NCBI RefSeq assembly: GCF_014203835.1
Contig: NZ_JACHJW010000001.1
Span: forward strand, 3,112,501 to 3,176,500
Reading direction: 5' to 3'
From: Micromonospora polyrhachis
Lineage (GTDB): Bacteria > Actinomycetota > Actinomycetes > Mycobacteriales > Micromonosporaceae
DNA length: 64,000 nucleotides
A model generated the notes under the pieces. That model had not been told where the DNA came from and did not search any database. It worked only from the letters and a program-made list of their open reading frames with translations. Of the stretch, positions 25,045 through 33,567 are shown in pieces (positions within the stretch are counted from its first letter, which is position 1; each line of letters begins with the position of its first letter). The position numbers and the translations under genes were made by a program.

Positions 25045-26217
25045 TCAGCGGCGGCGCACGCCCGCGTACACGTCCAACAGTTGTCGGGTCACCACATCCG
25101 GGTGGAATGTGCGTTCGTAGCGGGCCCGCGCCAACGGTGCCAGCGTGGTGGCCCCGGCCCGGGCAGTCGGCAGCGCGGCGGCCAGCGCCGCCGGGTCCGC
25201 CGGCACGACCCAGCCGGCCGCGCTTGCCGGGTCGTCCGCCCCGACCAGGTACGGAATGCCGCCGAGCGCGGTGCCGAGCACCGGCCGCCCACTGGCCAAC
25301 GCCTCGATCACCACGGTCGGCAGCACGTCGTGCCAGGTCGACGCGGCGATCACCACCGCCGAGTCGTCGAGTGCCTTGCGTACCCCGGACCGGTCCTGTG
25401 GGCCGAGGAAGACGACGTCGGAGCGTTCGGCGGCGGCGGCTTCGGCCAACGAACGCAGCTCACCGTCGCCCGCGATCCGCAGCGGGCCGAGCGACCCGAC
25501 CGGGTGCTGCCGCCACGCGTCGAGCAGCAGCCCGAGCCCCTTCTCCGGGGAGAGCCGCCCCATGAAGAGGAAGCCGTCCCCGAGGGGAGCCGGCTGCCCC
25601 GGGTCGGGAATGGCATTGGGCTTGACCACGATCCGATCGTCGGAAATGCCGTAGTCCCGCAGGTGCGCGGCGACCGCCGAGGTGAGCGCGATGAACCGGT
25701 CCACCGAACGCCAGGTCGGCCGGTGTACGGCGAGCGTGGTCGCCATCAGCGCACTCTGCGCCCGGGAACCCCGATAGCACCGGTGCTGGATCGCCGGCAG
25801 CCCAAACGCCCGGCCCCGGCAGTCCTGGCAGATCTTGCCATCCCGGAAGTAGAGCCCGGACGAGCAGACCTGTCGGTAGTTGTGCACCGTCTGCACCACC
25901 GGCACGCCGTACGCGTGCGCCGTCCGCACCACCCACGGGGAGAGCAACGGGTACGGGTTGTGCAGGTGCAGTACGTCCGGCTGGTGCTCCACCAGCAGCC
26001 GGCTCAGGTCCTGCTGGGCCTGGGGGGCGTAGATCGGGGAGAGCGGCAGCAGCGCCTTGGCGGTCTTCGGCATCGCGGGGATCTCGTCGGAGCTGCGCTG
26101 GAACGGCAGCACCTCGACCCCGACGGCGGTGAGCTGGGCGATCTCCAGGTCGACGATGGTGTTCTCCCCGGAGGGCTGGGCCGCCCGGTAACGGTTGTGC
26201 GCGATGACCACCTTCAC
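25045..26217 (-). CDS. family 4 glycosyltransferase
   Basis: A 390-residue GT-B enzyme starting at GTG 26217. The N-terminal domain has HNRYRAAQPSGENTIVDLE and DVLHLHNPYPLLSP. A Cys-rich insert (VCSSGLYFRDGKICQDCRG) is a feature of some actinobacterial GT4 enzymes. The C-terminal nucleotide-sugar domain has FLFMGRLSPEKGLGLLLDAW and the EX7E-like VVIAASTWHDVLPTVVIEA. It transfers a sugar from a nucleotide donor, probably in cell-envelope glycan assembly. Its ribosome site (GAAAGG) is supplied by the dispersed repeat immediately upstream. Confidence 0.9.
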   Translation of the reverse strand: MKVVIAHNRYRAAQPSGENTIVDLEIAQLTAVGVEVLPFQRSSDEIPAMPKTAKALLPLSPIYAPQAQQDLSRLLVEHQPDVLHLHNPYPLLSPWVVRTAHAYGVPVVQTVHNYRQVCSSGLYFRDGKICQDCRGRAFGLPAIQHRCYRGSRAQSALMATTLAVHRPTWRSVDRFIALTSAVAAHLRDYGISDDRIVVKPNAIPDPGQPAPLGDGFLFMGRLSPEKGLGLLLDAWRQHPVGSLGPLRIAGDGELRSLAEAAAAERSDVVFLGPQDRSGVRKALDDSAVVIAASTWHDVLPTVVIEALASGRPVLGTALGGIPYLVGADDPASAAGWVVPADPAALAAALPTARAGATTLAPLARARYERTFHPDVVTRQLLDVYAGVRRR

Positions 26218-26395
26218 GGTGCCAACCTTTCATTCGCGACTGCGGGGCTCGCAAGCTCACTCCTCGCGCTCACAGGTGCCAACCTTTCGTTCGCGACTGC
26301 GGGGCTCACTCGCTGCGCTCGCTCTACTCGCATTTCGGCTCGGCCGCGTCCCACGCGAGCCGCCCCGAAACGCTCGCTCCTCGCGCTCACAGATG
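26218..26395. repeat. dispersed intergenic repeat, two nested copies
   Basis: The 328 bases between the GT4 start and the Fpg/Nei start contain no gene. Two units begin GTGCCAACCTTTC(A/G)TTCGC at 26220 and 26276 and both end CTCCTCGCGCTCACAG. The second carries an extra internal part (CGCATTTCGGCTCGGCCGCG). A further diverged piece continues to about 26460. The same element, in the same orientation relative to the gene it precedes, is at 41303-41404. In both cases it abuts the start codon and supplies the ribosome site. Confidence 0.85.
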
Positions 26396-26545
26396 CTCAA
26401 CCTTCCTTCGCTGCGGCGGGGCCAGCAAGCGCGACTCGCGTTCCGGTGCGGCTCACGCGGGACAGGGAACGGCCGAAACTGGTCACTCCGTATGTTCGAT
26501 GCTCGTTCCGCCTGCCTCACGCCGGCAGAGGCTACCGTTACTGAT

Positions 26546-27406
26546 GTGCCTGAATTACCGGAGGTGGAGGCGCTCGCCGGCTACCTGCGCGAGCGCGCGG
26601 TGGGGCGGCACGTCGACCGGTTCGAGGTCGCCGCGATCAGCGCCCTGAAGACGTACGACCCGGGGCCGGAAGCCACGGTCGGGCGGCGCATCGTCGACGC
26701 CGGGCGACACGGCAAGTTCCTCGACGTGGTGTTCGACGGCGACCTGCACCTCGTGGTGCACCTGGCCCGCGCCGGCTGGCTGCACTACCGGGACGCCTTC
26801 CCGTCGGCGGTCCCGCTCAAGCCGGGTAAGGGTCCGATCGCAATCCGGGTACGCCTCGACGACGGCTCTGGCTTCGACCTGACCGAGGCCGGTACGCAGA
26901 AGAGCCTCGCTGTCTATCTGGTCACCGATCCGGGGCAGGTGCCCGGGGTGGCCCGGCTCGGACCGGACGTGCTCTCGATCGATCTGCCGACCTTCACCGA
27001 GCGGCTGCGAGGGCGACGAGGACAGGTGAAGGGGGTGCTCACCGACCAGCAGGTCTTCGCCGGCATCGGCAACGCGTACTCGGACGAGATCCTGCACGCG
27101 GCGCGGCTGTCGCCGTTCGCGATCACCGACCGACTGCCGGACGACCGGGTGGCCGAGTTGTACGAGGCAACCCGGCAGGTGCTGGGAGATGCGGTCGCCC
27201 GGTCGATGGGACAGCGGGCCGCCGAGCTGAAGGGCGAGAAGCGGTCGGGGCTGAAGGTGCACGCCCGCACCGGACTACCCTGCCCGGTTTGCGGCGACAC
27301 AGTACGGGAAGTTTCGTTCGCTGACTCCAGCCTCCAGTACTGCCCCACCTGCCAAACCGGAGGAAAAACCCTAGCTGACCGACGGTTGTCCCGACTTGTG
27401 CGGTAA
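26546..27406 (+). CDS. Fpg/Nei-family DNA glycosylase
   Basis: A 286-residue bifunctional DNA repair glycosylase/AP lyase. GTG 26546 is fixed by the obligatory N-terminal Pro: after removal of the initiator the protein begins PELPEVEALAGYLRE, with the catalytic Pro-Glu pair. GRHGKFLDVVFD gives the beta-hairpin Lys. IGNAYSDEILHAA is the helix-two-turn-helix. The C-terminal zinc finger has CPVCGD and YCPTCQ (Cys4). It removes oxidised bases from DNA. Whether its specificity is Fpg-like (8-oxoG) or Nei-like is not determined. It stands alone, downstream of a repeat-rich gap. Confidence 0.93.
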   Translation: MPELPEVEALAGYLRERAVGRHVDRFEVAAISALKTYDPGPEATVGRRIVDAGRHGKFLDVVFDGDLHLVVHLARAGWLHYRDAFPSAVPLKPGKGPIAIRVRLDDGSGFDLTEAGTQKSLAVYLVTDPGQVPGVARLGPDVLSIDLPTFTERLRGRRGQVKGVLTDQQVFAGIGNAYSDEILHAARLSPFAITDRLPDDRVAELYEATRQVLGDAVARSMGQRAAELKGEKRSGLKVHARTGLPCPVCGDTVREVSFADSSLQYCPTCQTGGKTLADRRLSRLVR

Positions 27407-27493
27407 GTGACGATGCCGAGGTCGACGACGGGAATCGCCCAGTGAGCGAGGAACCGCCCACCGTCCAGCCCTACCGGGGCGCTCATCCATCGG

Positions 27494-27675
27494 TATAGTG
27501 ACCCGGGTTGCGGCTCTGACCGCAGCAGCGACGAGCTCTCCTCGCCGCGCAGCGGTAGGCGTAATGTCCCTCGGGCCAGCGTCCCTTCGGGGCCTGCGTG
27601 GGAGACTGGGACAGTGGGCGACCAGACCCCTTTCGGGGATGGGCGACACGTGTCATGCGGGAGGACGTAGGTGAG
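27494..27675 (+). promoter_or_regulatory. promoter and structured leader of the glycosylphosphotransferase gene
   Basis: A good -10 box TATAGT lies at 27494-27499. The following 175 bases are GC-rich with several potential hairpins: 27520-27555 (CCGC ... GCGG with inner GACGAG/CTCG pairing), 27566-27612 (GTCCC ... GGGAC) and CCCCTTTCGGGG around 27627-27638. No known riboswitch consensus was recognised. A long structured 5' leader before a polysaccharide gene may regulate it. Confidence 0.45.
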
Positions 27676-29256
27676 GTGACGACAAGCCTCCAGCGCCCGG
27701 TAACCAACACAGGCCGGAGCAAACTCGTGCGGCACGTCGACAGCTTCGAGATCCAGCCGCCGACGCCTCATTCACCGAACGGCGTACCTCGGTCGGCGTG
27801 GGCGCGAGCCCGGCGACGGGTTTCCCGATGGCATCGCCCCTATGCCCTGATCCTGGCCGTGCTCGACTTCGGGGCCACCGCCCTGGCCAGTTGGCTCGCG
27901 ATCTCCCTGTTCGACCAGGCTGCCGCTGGATTCGCGGCCAACAGGAACGATCCGAGCTGGTTCAACACATCGGCCTGGTTCCACACCGTCGCCTACCTCC
28001 TGCTACCACTGGGCTGGTTGATCATCCTGTGGGGCAACCGGGCGTACGACCGGCGCTATCTCGGGCTCGGTCCCGACGAGTTCAAGCGGGTGATCCGGGC
28101 GTCGGTGACGGTCGCCGCCAGTGTCTCGTTCCTGGCGTTCGCCATCAAGGCCGACCTGTCCCGGTTCACGGTCGGCTTCGCCCTGGTCGGCGCGACGGTG
28201 CTGATCCTGCTGGTCCGGTTCGTCGCCCGCTTCGCGCTACACACGGTCCGGAGGCGAGCCGGCCAGGCCGCCCACCGGATGGTGCTGGTCGGCACCCTGC
28301 CGGAGACACTTGAGGTCTACACGGCGGTGACCCGCAGCCCGGCCGCCGGCCTGATCCCGGTCGCGATCCACCTGACCGACGGCTATGCCGCCGCACGTGG
28401 GATCGAGACGCCGGTACCGGTGTACGCCGGGCGGGACGTACTCGCCCTGGTCCGCGAGGTCGGCGGCGACACGATCGCGGTCTGCGGCTCGGCCAGCGCC
28501 GAGCCGGGTGAGCTGCGCCGCCTGGCCTGGCAGCTCGAAGGCTCCGGCGTCGACCTGGTCGTCGCCCCCCAGCTCACCGACATCGCCGGTCCCCGGGTGC
28601 ACATCCGGCCGATCGAGGGCCTGCCGCTGCTGCACGTCGAGGAGCCGACGCTCTCCGGCCCGGCCCTGCTGCTCAAGAACCTGATGGACCGGGTGGCCGC
28701 TGGGCTTGGCCTGATGCTGCTCATCCCGCTCTTCGTCGCGATCGCGATCGCGATCCGGCTCTCCGACCGCGGCCCGGTCTTCTTCCGCCAGCCTCGGGTG
28801 GGTCACGAGGGTCGTACCTTCCGGGTTTGGAAGTTCCGGACGATGTACGTCGACGCCGAGGAACGGCTCGCCGGACTGGTCGACCAGAACGAGACCGACG
28901 GGATGCTGTTCAAGATCAAGCAGGATCCCCGGGTCTTCCCGGTCGGTCGGTTCCTCCGGGCCAGTTCACTCGACGAGCTACCCCAGTTGATCAACGTACT
29001 CTGGGGCGAGATGTCCCTGGTCGGGCCGCGCCCGCTGCCCGCCGACGACGGCGACTTCCTCGGCGACGTACGGCGTCGACTGCTGGTCCGCCCCGGCATG
29101 ACCGGACTGTGGCAGGTCTCCGGCCGCTCCGACCTGTCCTGGGACGAGGCGGTCCGGCTCGACCTCTACTACGTCGACAACTGGTCCCTGACGTACGACC
29201 TGAGCATCCTGTGGCGCACTGTCGGAGTCGTACTTGCCCGCAAGGGCGCGTACTGA
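27676..29256 (+). CDS. polyprenyl glycosylphosphotransferase (exopolysaccharide initiation)
   Basis: About 526 residues. GTG 27676 is chosen for the GGGAGG 11 bp upstream; ATG 27655 is an alternative. Four N-terminal membrane helices (first near residue 45) are followed by a CoA-binding-like Rossmann region (RMVLVGTLPETLEVY). A fifth hydrophobic segment (LGLMLLIPLFVAIAIAIRLS) leads into the bacterial sugar transferase domain with KFRTMYVDAEERLA, FLRASSLDELPQLINVLWG and RPGMTGLWQVSGRSDLSW. It transfers a sugar-1-phosphate to undecaprenyl phosphate, the first step of exopolysaccharide assembly, in the cytoplasmic membrane. Confidence 0.95.
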   Translation: MTTSLQRPVTNTGRSKLVRHVDSFEIQPPTPHSPNGVPRSAWARARRRVSRWHRPYALILAVLDFGATALASWLAISLFDQAAAGFAANRNDPSWFNTSAWFHTVAYLLLPLGWLIILWGNRAYDRRYLGLGPDEFKRVIRASVTVAASVSFLAFAIKADLSRFTVGFALVGATVLILLVRFVARFALHTVRRRAGQAAHRMVLVGTLPETLEVYTAVTRSPAAGLIPVAIHLTDGYAAARGIETPVPVYAGRDVLALVREVGGDTIAVCGSASAEPGELRRLAWQLEGSGVDLVVAPQLTDIAGPRVHIRPIEGLPLLHVEEPTLSGPALLLKNLMDRVAAGLGLMLLIPLFVAIAIAIRLSDRGPVFFRQPRVGHEGRTFRVWKFRTMYVDAEERLAGLVDQNETDGMLFKIKQDPRVFPVGRFLRASSLDELPQLINVLWGEMSLVGPRPLPADDGDFLGDVRRRLLVRPGMTGLWQVSGRSDLSWDEAVRLDLYYVDNWSLTYDLSILWRTVGVVLARKGAY

Positions 29257-29326
29257 GGGTCTCGGCAACGAGTGGCATCGGGGGCGACCCCTTGGCGAAC
29301 AGTGCCAACTTCGCCAGGATTCGTGC

Positions 29327-30547
29327 GTGGACTCGAACCTGTTCGCCGCGTTCGCGGTCGTCGCGCTGGTCAGCGCGCTCGGCGCCGCGCTCTTCGCCGT
29401 CGTACGGCTGCGCGGGCGACGGGGCATCGCCACCGCGACCCAGCGGGCCACGTACGAGGTCCTGCACACCGCCGGACTCGCCGCCGAACCGCTGCGCGCC
29501 GGCCTGACCCCGGCGGGTGCCGCGAAGGCCGTACGGCATTTGCGCGCCCTCGTCGGCGCGGCTGGCCTGGCCCTGGTCGACGCCGCCGAGGTGCTGGCGA
29601 TCGACGGGCGGGGCAGCCACCATGGCGAACAGTTGGTACTGGCCGCGCAGCGGGCCATCGCCGCCGACCGGTCGACCGTGCTCGGTGACGCGGAACTGCC
29701 CTGTGACCGGGTCGACTGCCCGGTCCGGGGTGCGGTCGTCGCACCGCTGACCGGGCCGGGCGGTCGGGCCGCCGGGGCGCTGGTGGCGATCGCCGACGGC
29801 CAACCAGCTCCGGGACTGGTGCAGGCCACCCTGGAGACCGCCGACTGGGCCGGGGCGCAACTCGCCCTGGCCGAGCTGGACTCGTCCCGGGAGCGGCTGG
29901 CCCGAGCCGAGGTACGCGCACTGCGCGCCCAGATAAGCCCGCATTTCATCTACAACGCGTTGACCGCGATCGGCTCGTTCGTGCGTACCGACCCGGAACG
30001 GGCCCGGGAACTGATCCTCGAATTCGCCGAGTTCACCCGGTACTCGTTCCGGGCACATGGCGAGTTCACCACGCTGGCCGAGGAGCTACGGTCGATCGAC
30101 CGCTACCTCACCATCGAACGGGCCCGGTTCGGTGACCGGCTCCAGGTACGCCTCCAGATCGCCCCGGAGGTGCTGCCGGTCAGTGTGCCGTTCCTCTGCC
30201 TGCAACCGCTGGTCGAGAACGCCGTACAGCATGGCTTGTCGCGCAAGCCCGGCACCGGCATGGTCAGCATCGAGGCGCGCGACGCCGGGACGGAGTGCCA
30301 CATCACGGTGGAGGACGACGGGGTGGGCATGGACCCGGAGCTGCTGACCACCGGCATAGTCGAGTTGGCAGCCACCGATCCGAGCGACGACACCGGCCAA
30401 CACGTCGGTCTCTCCAATGTGGACGAGCGACTGCGGTCGGTCTTCGGCGACCAGTTCGGCCTGGTCGTGGAGACCGGCCTCGGTTCCGGTACGAAGGTGA
30501 GCATGCGGGTACCGAAGTTCCACCGTCACGTACGGGCAAACCCATGA
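29327..30547 (+). CDS. LytS-like sensor histidine kinase
   Basis: About 406 residues from GTG 29327. One N-terminal membrane helix (LFAAFAVVALVSALGAALFAV) is followed by a GAF-like domain (residues about 55-185). The His_kinase domain contains AQISPHFIYNALTAI with the phospho-accepting His, and the ATPase domain contains LVENAVQHG and VEDDGVGM. This is the LytS/YehU class that pairs with LytTR regulators, as here, but it has a single membrane helix instead of the multi-pass LytS sensor. Its stop overlaps a small open frame (ATGA) that leads to the regulator gene. Confidence 0.9.
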   Translation: MDSNLFAAFAVVALVSALGAALFAVVRLRGRRGIATATQRATYEVLHTAGLAAEPLRAGLTPAGAAKAVRHLRALVGAAGLALVDAAEVLAIDGRGSHHGEQLVLAAQRAIAADRSTVLGDAELPCDRVDCPVRGAVVAPLTGPGGRAAGALVAIADGQPAPGLVQATLETADWAGAQLALAELDSSRERLARAEVRALRAQISPHFIYNALTAIGSFVRTDPERARELILEFAEFTRYSFRAHGEFTTLAEELRSIDRYLTIERARFGDRLQVRLQIAPEVLPVSVPFLCLQPLVENAVQHGLSRKPGTGMVSIEARDAGTECHITVEDDGVGMDPELLTTGIVELAATDPSDDTGQHVGLSNVDERLRSVFGDQFGLVVETGLGSGTKVSMRVPKFHRHVRANP

Positions 30548-30645
30548 TCCGGGGAGGAGATGACGTGACCGAGCGCAGCGAGGTCACCAGCCAGCACAGC
30601 CCCGACGGTCACGGCGACGACGAGCGCAGCAAGGAGACAACGTGA
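30544..30645 (+). CDS. possible leader peptide linking kinase and regulator genes
   Basis: A 33-codon open frame whose ATG overlaps the kinase stop (ATGA) and whose stop overlaps the GTG of a second 9-codon frame at 30642-30671. That frame in turn overlaps the GTG of the LytTR gene (GTGA at 30668). It encodes two similar stretches (DDVTERSEV and DDERSKE) derived from a dispersed repeat. Probably a spacer made of repeat DNA kept open by translational coupling, not a functional peptide. No direct evidence of translation. Confidence 0.35.
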   Translation: MIRGGDDVTERSEVTSQHSPDGHGDDERSKETT

Positions 30646-30667
30646 CCGAGCGCAGCGAGGTGGGATC

Positions 30668-31423
30668 GTGACGGGTTTCCTGCGGGTGTTGGCAGTGGAC
30701 GACGAGCCGCCGGCGCTGGACGAGTTGGCCTACCACCTGCGCGCCGACCCTCGGGTCGCCCGGTTGCACACCGCCGCCGACGCCACCGAGGCCCTACGGG
30801 TGCTCCGGGACGCCGACGTCGACGCGGTCTTCCTCGACATCCGGATGCCCGGTCTGGACGGTATGGAACTGGCCCGGGTGCTGCGCCGGTTCGCCCGGCC
30901 ACCGGCGATCGTCTTCGTCACCGCGTACGACGACGGGGCGGTGGACGCCTTCGACCTCGGCGTCACCGACTACGTCCGCAAACCCGTACGTGCCGAAAGG
31001 CTTGCCGAGTCGCTGCGTCGGGTGGTCAGCTCCCGGGTCGTACCGTCCCATCCGGCCGCGCTGGCCCGCGCGGAGGAGGATCCGACGATCCCAGTCGAAC
31101 TGGCCGGTACGACCCGGATGCTGCCCCGCTCGGCGGTGCGCTGGGTGGAGGCGCAGGGCGACTACGCCCGGCTGCACACCGCCGACGGCTCGCATCTGGT
31201 TCGGGTGTCGCTGGCGACTCTCGCCGACCGCTGGGGGGACGCGGGTTTCGTCCGGATCCACCGCTCGTTCCTGGTGCAGATCCGGCTCATCGCCGAACTG
31301 CGGTTGGCCAACTCCGGCTACGTCGTGATCATCGACGGCAGCGAGTTGCCGGTCAGCCGCCGACACACCCGCGAGTTGAAAGACAAACTCGTACGCGCCG
31401 CCAAGCAGGACTGGAACCGGTGA
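30668..31423 (+). CDS. LytTR-type response regulator
   Basis: A 251-residue protein from GTG 30668. The receiver domain (residues 1-120) has VDDEPP, the phospho-acceptor in AVFLDIRMPGLDGMEL, and FDLGVTDYVRKPV with the conserved Lys. The C-terminal LytTR domain (about 135-245) has VRWVEAQGDYARLHTADGS and FVRIHRSFLVQI. It forms a two-component pair with the upstream LytS-like kinase. In actinobacteria such pairs are often linked to carboxylate or acetate uptake, and two sodium:solute symporter loci lie 7 and 15 kb downstream, but that link is conjecture. Confidence 0.93.
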   Translation: MTGFLRVLAVDDEPPALDELAYHLRADPRVARLHTAADATEALRVLRDADVDAVFLDIRMPGLDGMELARVLRRFARPPAIVFVTAYDDGAVDAFDLGVTDYVRKPVRAERLAESLRRVVSSRVVPSHPAALARAEEDPTIPVELAGTTRMLPRSAVRWVEAQGDYARLHTADGSHLVRVSLATLADRWGDAGFVRIHRSFLVQIRLIAELRLANSGYVVIIDGSELPVSRRHTRELKDKLVRAAKQDWNR

Positions 31424-31440
31424 TGGAGCTTCGACCGGTT

Positions 31441-31483
31441 CGCCCGAGCAGGACGCGGTAAGGCTCAGCGTCCTGCTCGGGCG
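31441..31483. terminator. 16-bp perfect stem hairpin
   Basis: CGCCCGAGCAGGACGC (31441-31456) pairs perfectly with 31468-31483 around an 11-nt loop and is followed by ATTGTCT. It begins 18 bp after the LytTR stop and faces the convergent esterase gene, so it is a strong terminator candidate. Confidence 0.88.
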
Positions 31484-31567
31484 ATTGTCTACCGCCACCT
31501 CGGCGGTCGATCGTGGCCTGCTGCCTCTAGTGTCCGGCTACCCTGCCCTGCCCTGTTTGGTCTCGGG

Positions 31568-32923
31568 TTAGCGAAGGTGACCGGCTTCGACCTGGTGCAG
31601 GTGGATGAGGATGTCGTAGGAACGGCCCAGAGCGGTTGCCGGGTCGTCAGTCGACCAGTACAGGCCGTAGGAGCGGGTGGGGCGGGCCGTGTCGAGCCAG
31701 GTTCGGGCTGCTGCGGGCGCGGTGCGCAGGTCGATGCTGAAGTCGCGGTAGCGGACCCTGTCGAGGACGTTCTCGTTGTGGCCTGCGGGGGCGGGGGCAA
31801 TGGTATAGGTCTTGGGCTGCTGCGCGGTGTAGTCGGGCAGTGCGTTGACGGTGCCCTTGTTGAAGGTCAGGCCGATGCTGACGTAGTCGTCGCCGAGTTC
31901 GCGGTGCAGGACCGCGCCGGTGGTCTCGGGGAACTCGGATGGGTTGTCGCTGGTGTAGGCGATGTGGCCGTTGTTCGAGGCGAGCAGGATCCCGCTGCCT
32001 CGGTGGCGCAGCCACCAGGCGGTGTTGGCTGCCATGGCTTCGTCGCGGTAGCGCATCCGCTCGGAGAACTGCTCGTCGGGGAAGGCATAGCCGGTGAAGC
32101 TCTGGGCGATGGCGGTGGCGTTTTGCACCGCCCAGGCGTACGCCTCTTGGCTGTGCTGGTCGGCGCGGTGCGGGCGGCCCTGGTCACGCAGCAGCGCGAG
32201 GGCCGAGGCGGCCATGTCGGCGTCGCTCTTCCGCTCGGTCGCACTCTTTACGTAGAGCTGGTTGACCATCCACGGGCCGGCCTCGGTGTTGACTTCCGGC
32301 CGCAGGGAACCGTACGAGATCTCGATCCCGGCGGTCAGGTCCGGACGGTATGTGGCGAGGTAGTCGGAGACCTGGTCGAAGGCGGCCTTGCCAGCGAAGC
32401 CGAGGTCGTTGCCGACGAAGTGCAGCTGCAGTCGGTCGGGGTGGGCGACGTTGTAGCGGCGCATCCAGTGGATCAGGTCGAGGTACTCCTGGGTGTTCCA
32501 GAAGACGTACTGGCCCTGGAACTCGTTCCGCATGATCTGCGCGGGGTCGCCGACACCGCGGGTGACATAGGCGTCCAGGCGTAGGCCGGTGCTCCAACTC
32601 GCCTCCAGGGCGAAGGTGGTGAAGCCCTTGGTGGCCACGAGGTGGCGGAAGACGCGCTGCTTGAGAGTGAAGAATTCGTGGCCGCTGTGGCTGGCCTCGC
32701 CTACGCCCACGACGCGGGCGTCGCCGATCATGCGCCCCAGGGCGCCCAGGTCGGCCAGGGGGTGCGCACTGCGGTTCAGGGCATTCACCGGCCCTGCGTT
32801 CGGTGCGGTCTCTGCCGCGGCAGCGGTGCCAGCAGCACTGAGAGTCCCTGCGGTGAGTACGGCGACGGTGGCGGTGGCCAGGCCGAGCAGGCGGCGACGG
32901 CTGACGGGGCGGGGGTGGCTCAT
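31568..32923 (-). CDS. exported erythromycin-esterase-like hydrolase
   Basis: A 451-residue protein from ATG 32923 with AAGGAGATG upstream. The N-terminus MSHPRPVSRRRLLGLATATV is a twin-arginine-like signal peptide ending near TAAAAE. The mature part has VVGVGEASHSGHEFFTLK (conserved Glu/His of the erythromycin esterase superfamily), FALEASWS, FWNTQEYLDLIHWMRRYN and SNNGHIAYT (second His). Full-length members hydrolyse lactone esters of macrolides, but many paralogues have other substrates, so resistance cannot be claimed. Codon use seems less GC-biased than neighbours, by eye. It separates the LytTR gene from a decayed LytTR fragment, which suggests later insertion or rearrangement. Confidence 0.87.
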   Translation of the reverse strand: MSHPRPVSRRRLLGLATATVAVLTAGTLSAAGTAAAAETAPNAGPVNALNRSAHPLADLGALGRMIGDARVVGVGEASHSGHEFFTLKQRVFRHLVATKGFTTFALEASWSTGLRLDAYVTRGVGDPAQIMRNEFQGQYVFWNTQEYLDLIHWMRRYNVAHPDRLQLHFVGNDLGFAGKAAFDQVSDYLATYRPDLTAGIEISYGSLRPEVNTEAGPWMVNQLYVKSATERKSDADMAASALALLRDQGRPHRADQHSQEAYAWAVQNATAIAQSFTGYAFPDEQFSERMRYRDEAMAANTAWWLRHRGSGILLASNNGHIAYTSDNPSEFPETTGAVLHRELGDDYVSIGLTFNKGTVNALPDYTAQQPKTYTIAPAPAGHNENVLDRVRYRDFSIDLRTAPAAARTWLDTARPTRSYGLYWSTDDPATALGRSYDILIHLHQVEAGHLR

Positions 32924-33056
32924 GACATCTCCTTGGGCCGGCGGGTACGGCATGACCCTACACAGAAATTGGGCGTCTGCGCAATGCGCTCGCCTGAGGC
33001 GTTTGCCCAATGCGTTCGACCGTTTCACCAAGCAGAGCTTCCGGTGGCGGTGAACT

Positions 33057-33140
33057 GGGAGGGAGGCGCAGGGCGACTACGCGCGGCTGCACACCACTGA
33101 TTGTTTGCGGCTCATCACCGAACTACGGCTGGCCCACGGG
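33057..33140 (+). pseudogene. remnant of a LytTR-domain gene
   Basis: GGAGGCGCAGGGCGACTACG at 33057 nearly matches the LytTR gene at about 31149, and CGGCTCATCACCGAACTACG near 33110 nearly matches 31283. About 90 bp between the two blocks of the intact gene are replaced by a short linker. Translated, the remnant reads EAQGDYARLHT then RLITELRLAH. It has no receiver domain, no start and no ribosome site, so it is a dead fragment of a duplicated or paralogous regulator. Confidence 0.8.
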
Positions 33141-33225
33141 TCGGAGCCCGGACGTAGCCGCGTACGAACGACCGTCGGTCGGGCTCGCAGCCGGCCTCGT
33201 CAGCCGGGTCCGGCCGACAATGAAG

Positions 33226-33279
33226 GCTTCAGCTTCAGCTTCGGCTTCGGCTTCGGCTTCGGCTTCGGCTTCGGCTTCG
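33226..33279. repeat. hexanucleotide repeat (GCTTCA)2(GCTTCG)7
   Basis: Nine uninterrupted 6-bp units. In the three frames of either strand it would encode alternating dipeptides such as Ala-Ser or Pro-Lys, but no supported gene uses it. Such a tract is prone to length change by slippage. Confidence 0.9.
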
Positions 33280-33567
33280 GTGGAACACCATGCACCTGAT
33301 TCCGCCGTAATGACGTATGCGGTGTTCCAGTCAGGCTAGACAGCGACCTGACGCAACGGTGCCAGAGCTGGCCGGACTTCCTCATCCGCCACTAGCGCGG
33401 CCACCGCTACGCCGAGTTTCTCGCCGCCGCATTCGTGCTCGCCACCGGCCGCCGGTTTCCGTCGCGTCGAGACCCTGTCGCGCTGGACGACTTCCTGGCC
33501 GAGGTGGGGTCCCATGCTGCCCGGCGGCGACCTCCAAGTCACCGCCTGACCATTGACGCGACCCTGG

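Larger units (their letters stand above)
32924..33567. other. gene-free stretch with decayed fragments
   Basis: 644 bases without an intact gene. Contents: esterase promoter region (32924-33050), a LytTR remnant (33057-33140), a hexanucleotide repeat (33226-33279), and a stretch near 33388-33540. One frame of that stretch reads RYAEFLAAAFVLATGRRFP, which looks like a former C-terminal coding region cut by stops. The area appears to be a site of deletion and decay. Confidence 0.55.

Noticed and set aside
31568-32923. Macrolide resistance gene
   Set aside because: The erythromycin esterase superfamily has many members with other substrates, so only family membership is claimed.
33010-33339. 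A gene containing the hexanucleotide tract
   Set aside because: The frame covers a decayed LytTR remnant in another phase, has no ribosome site and gives only low-complexity sequence.
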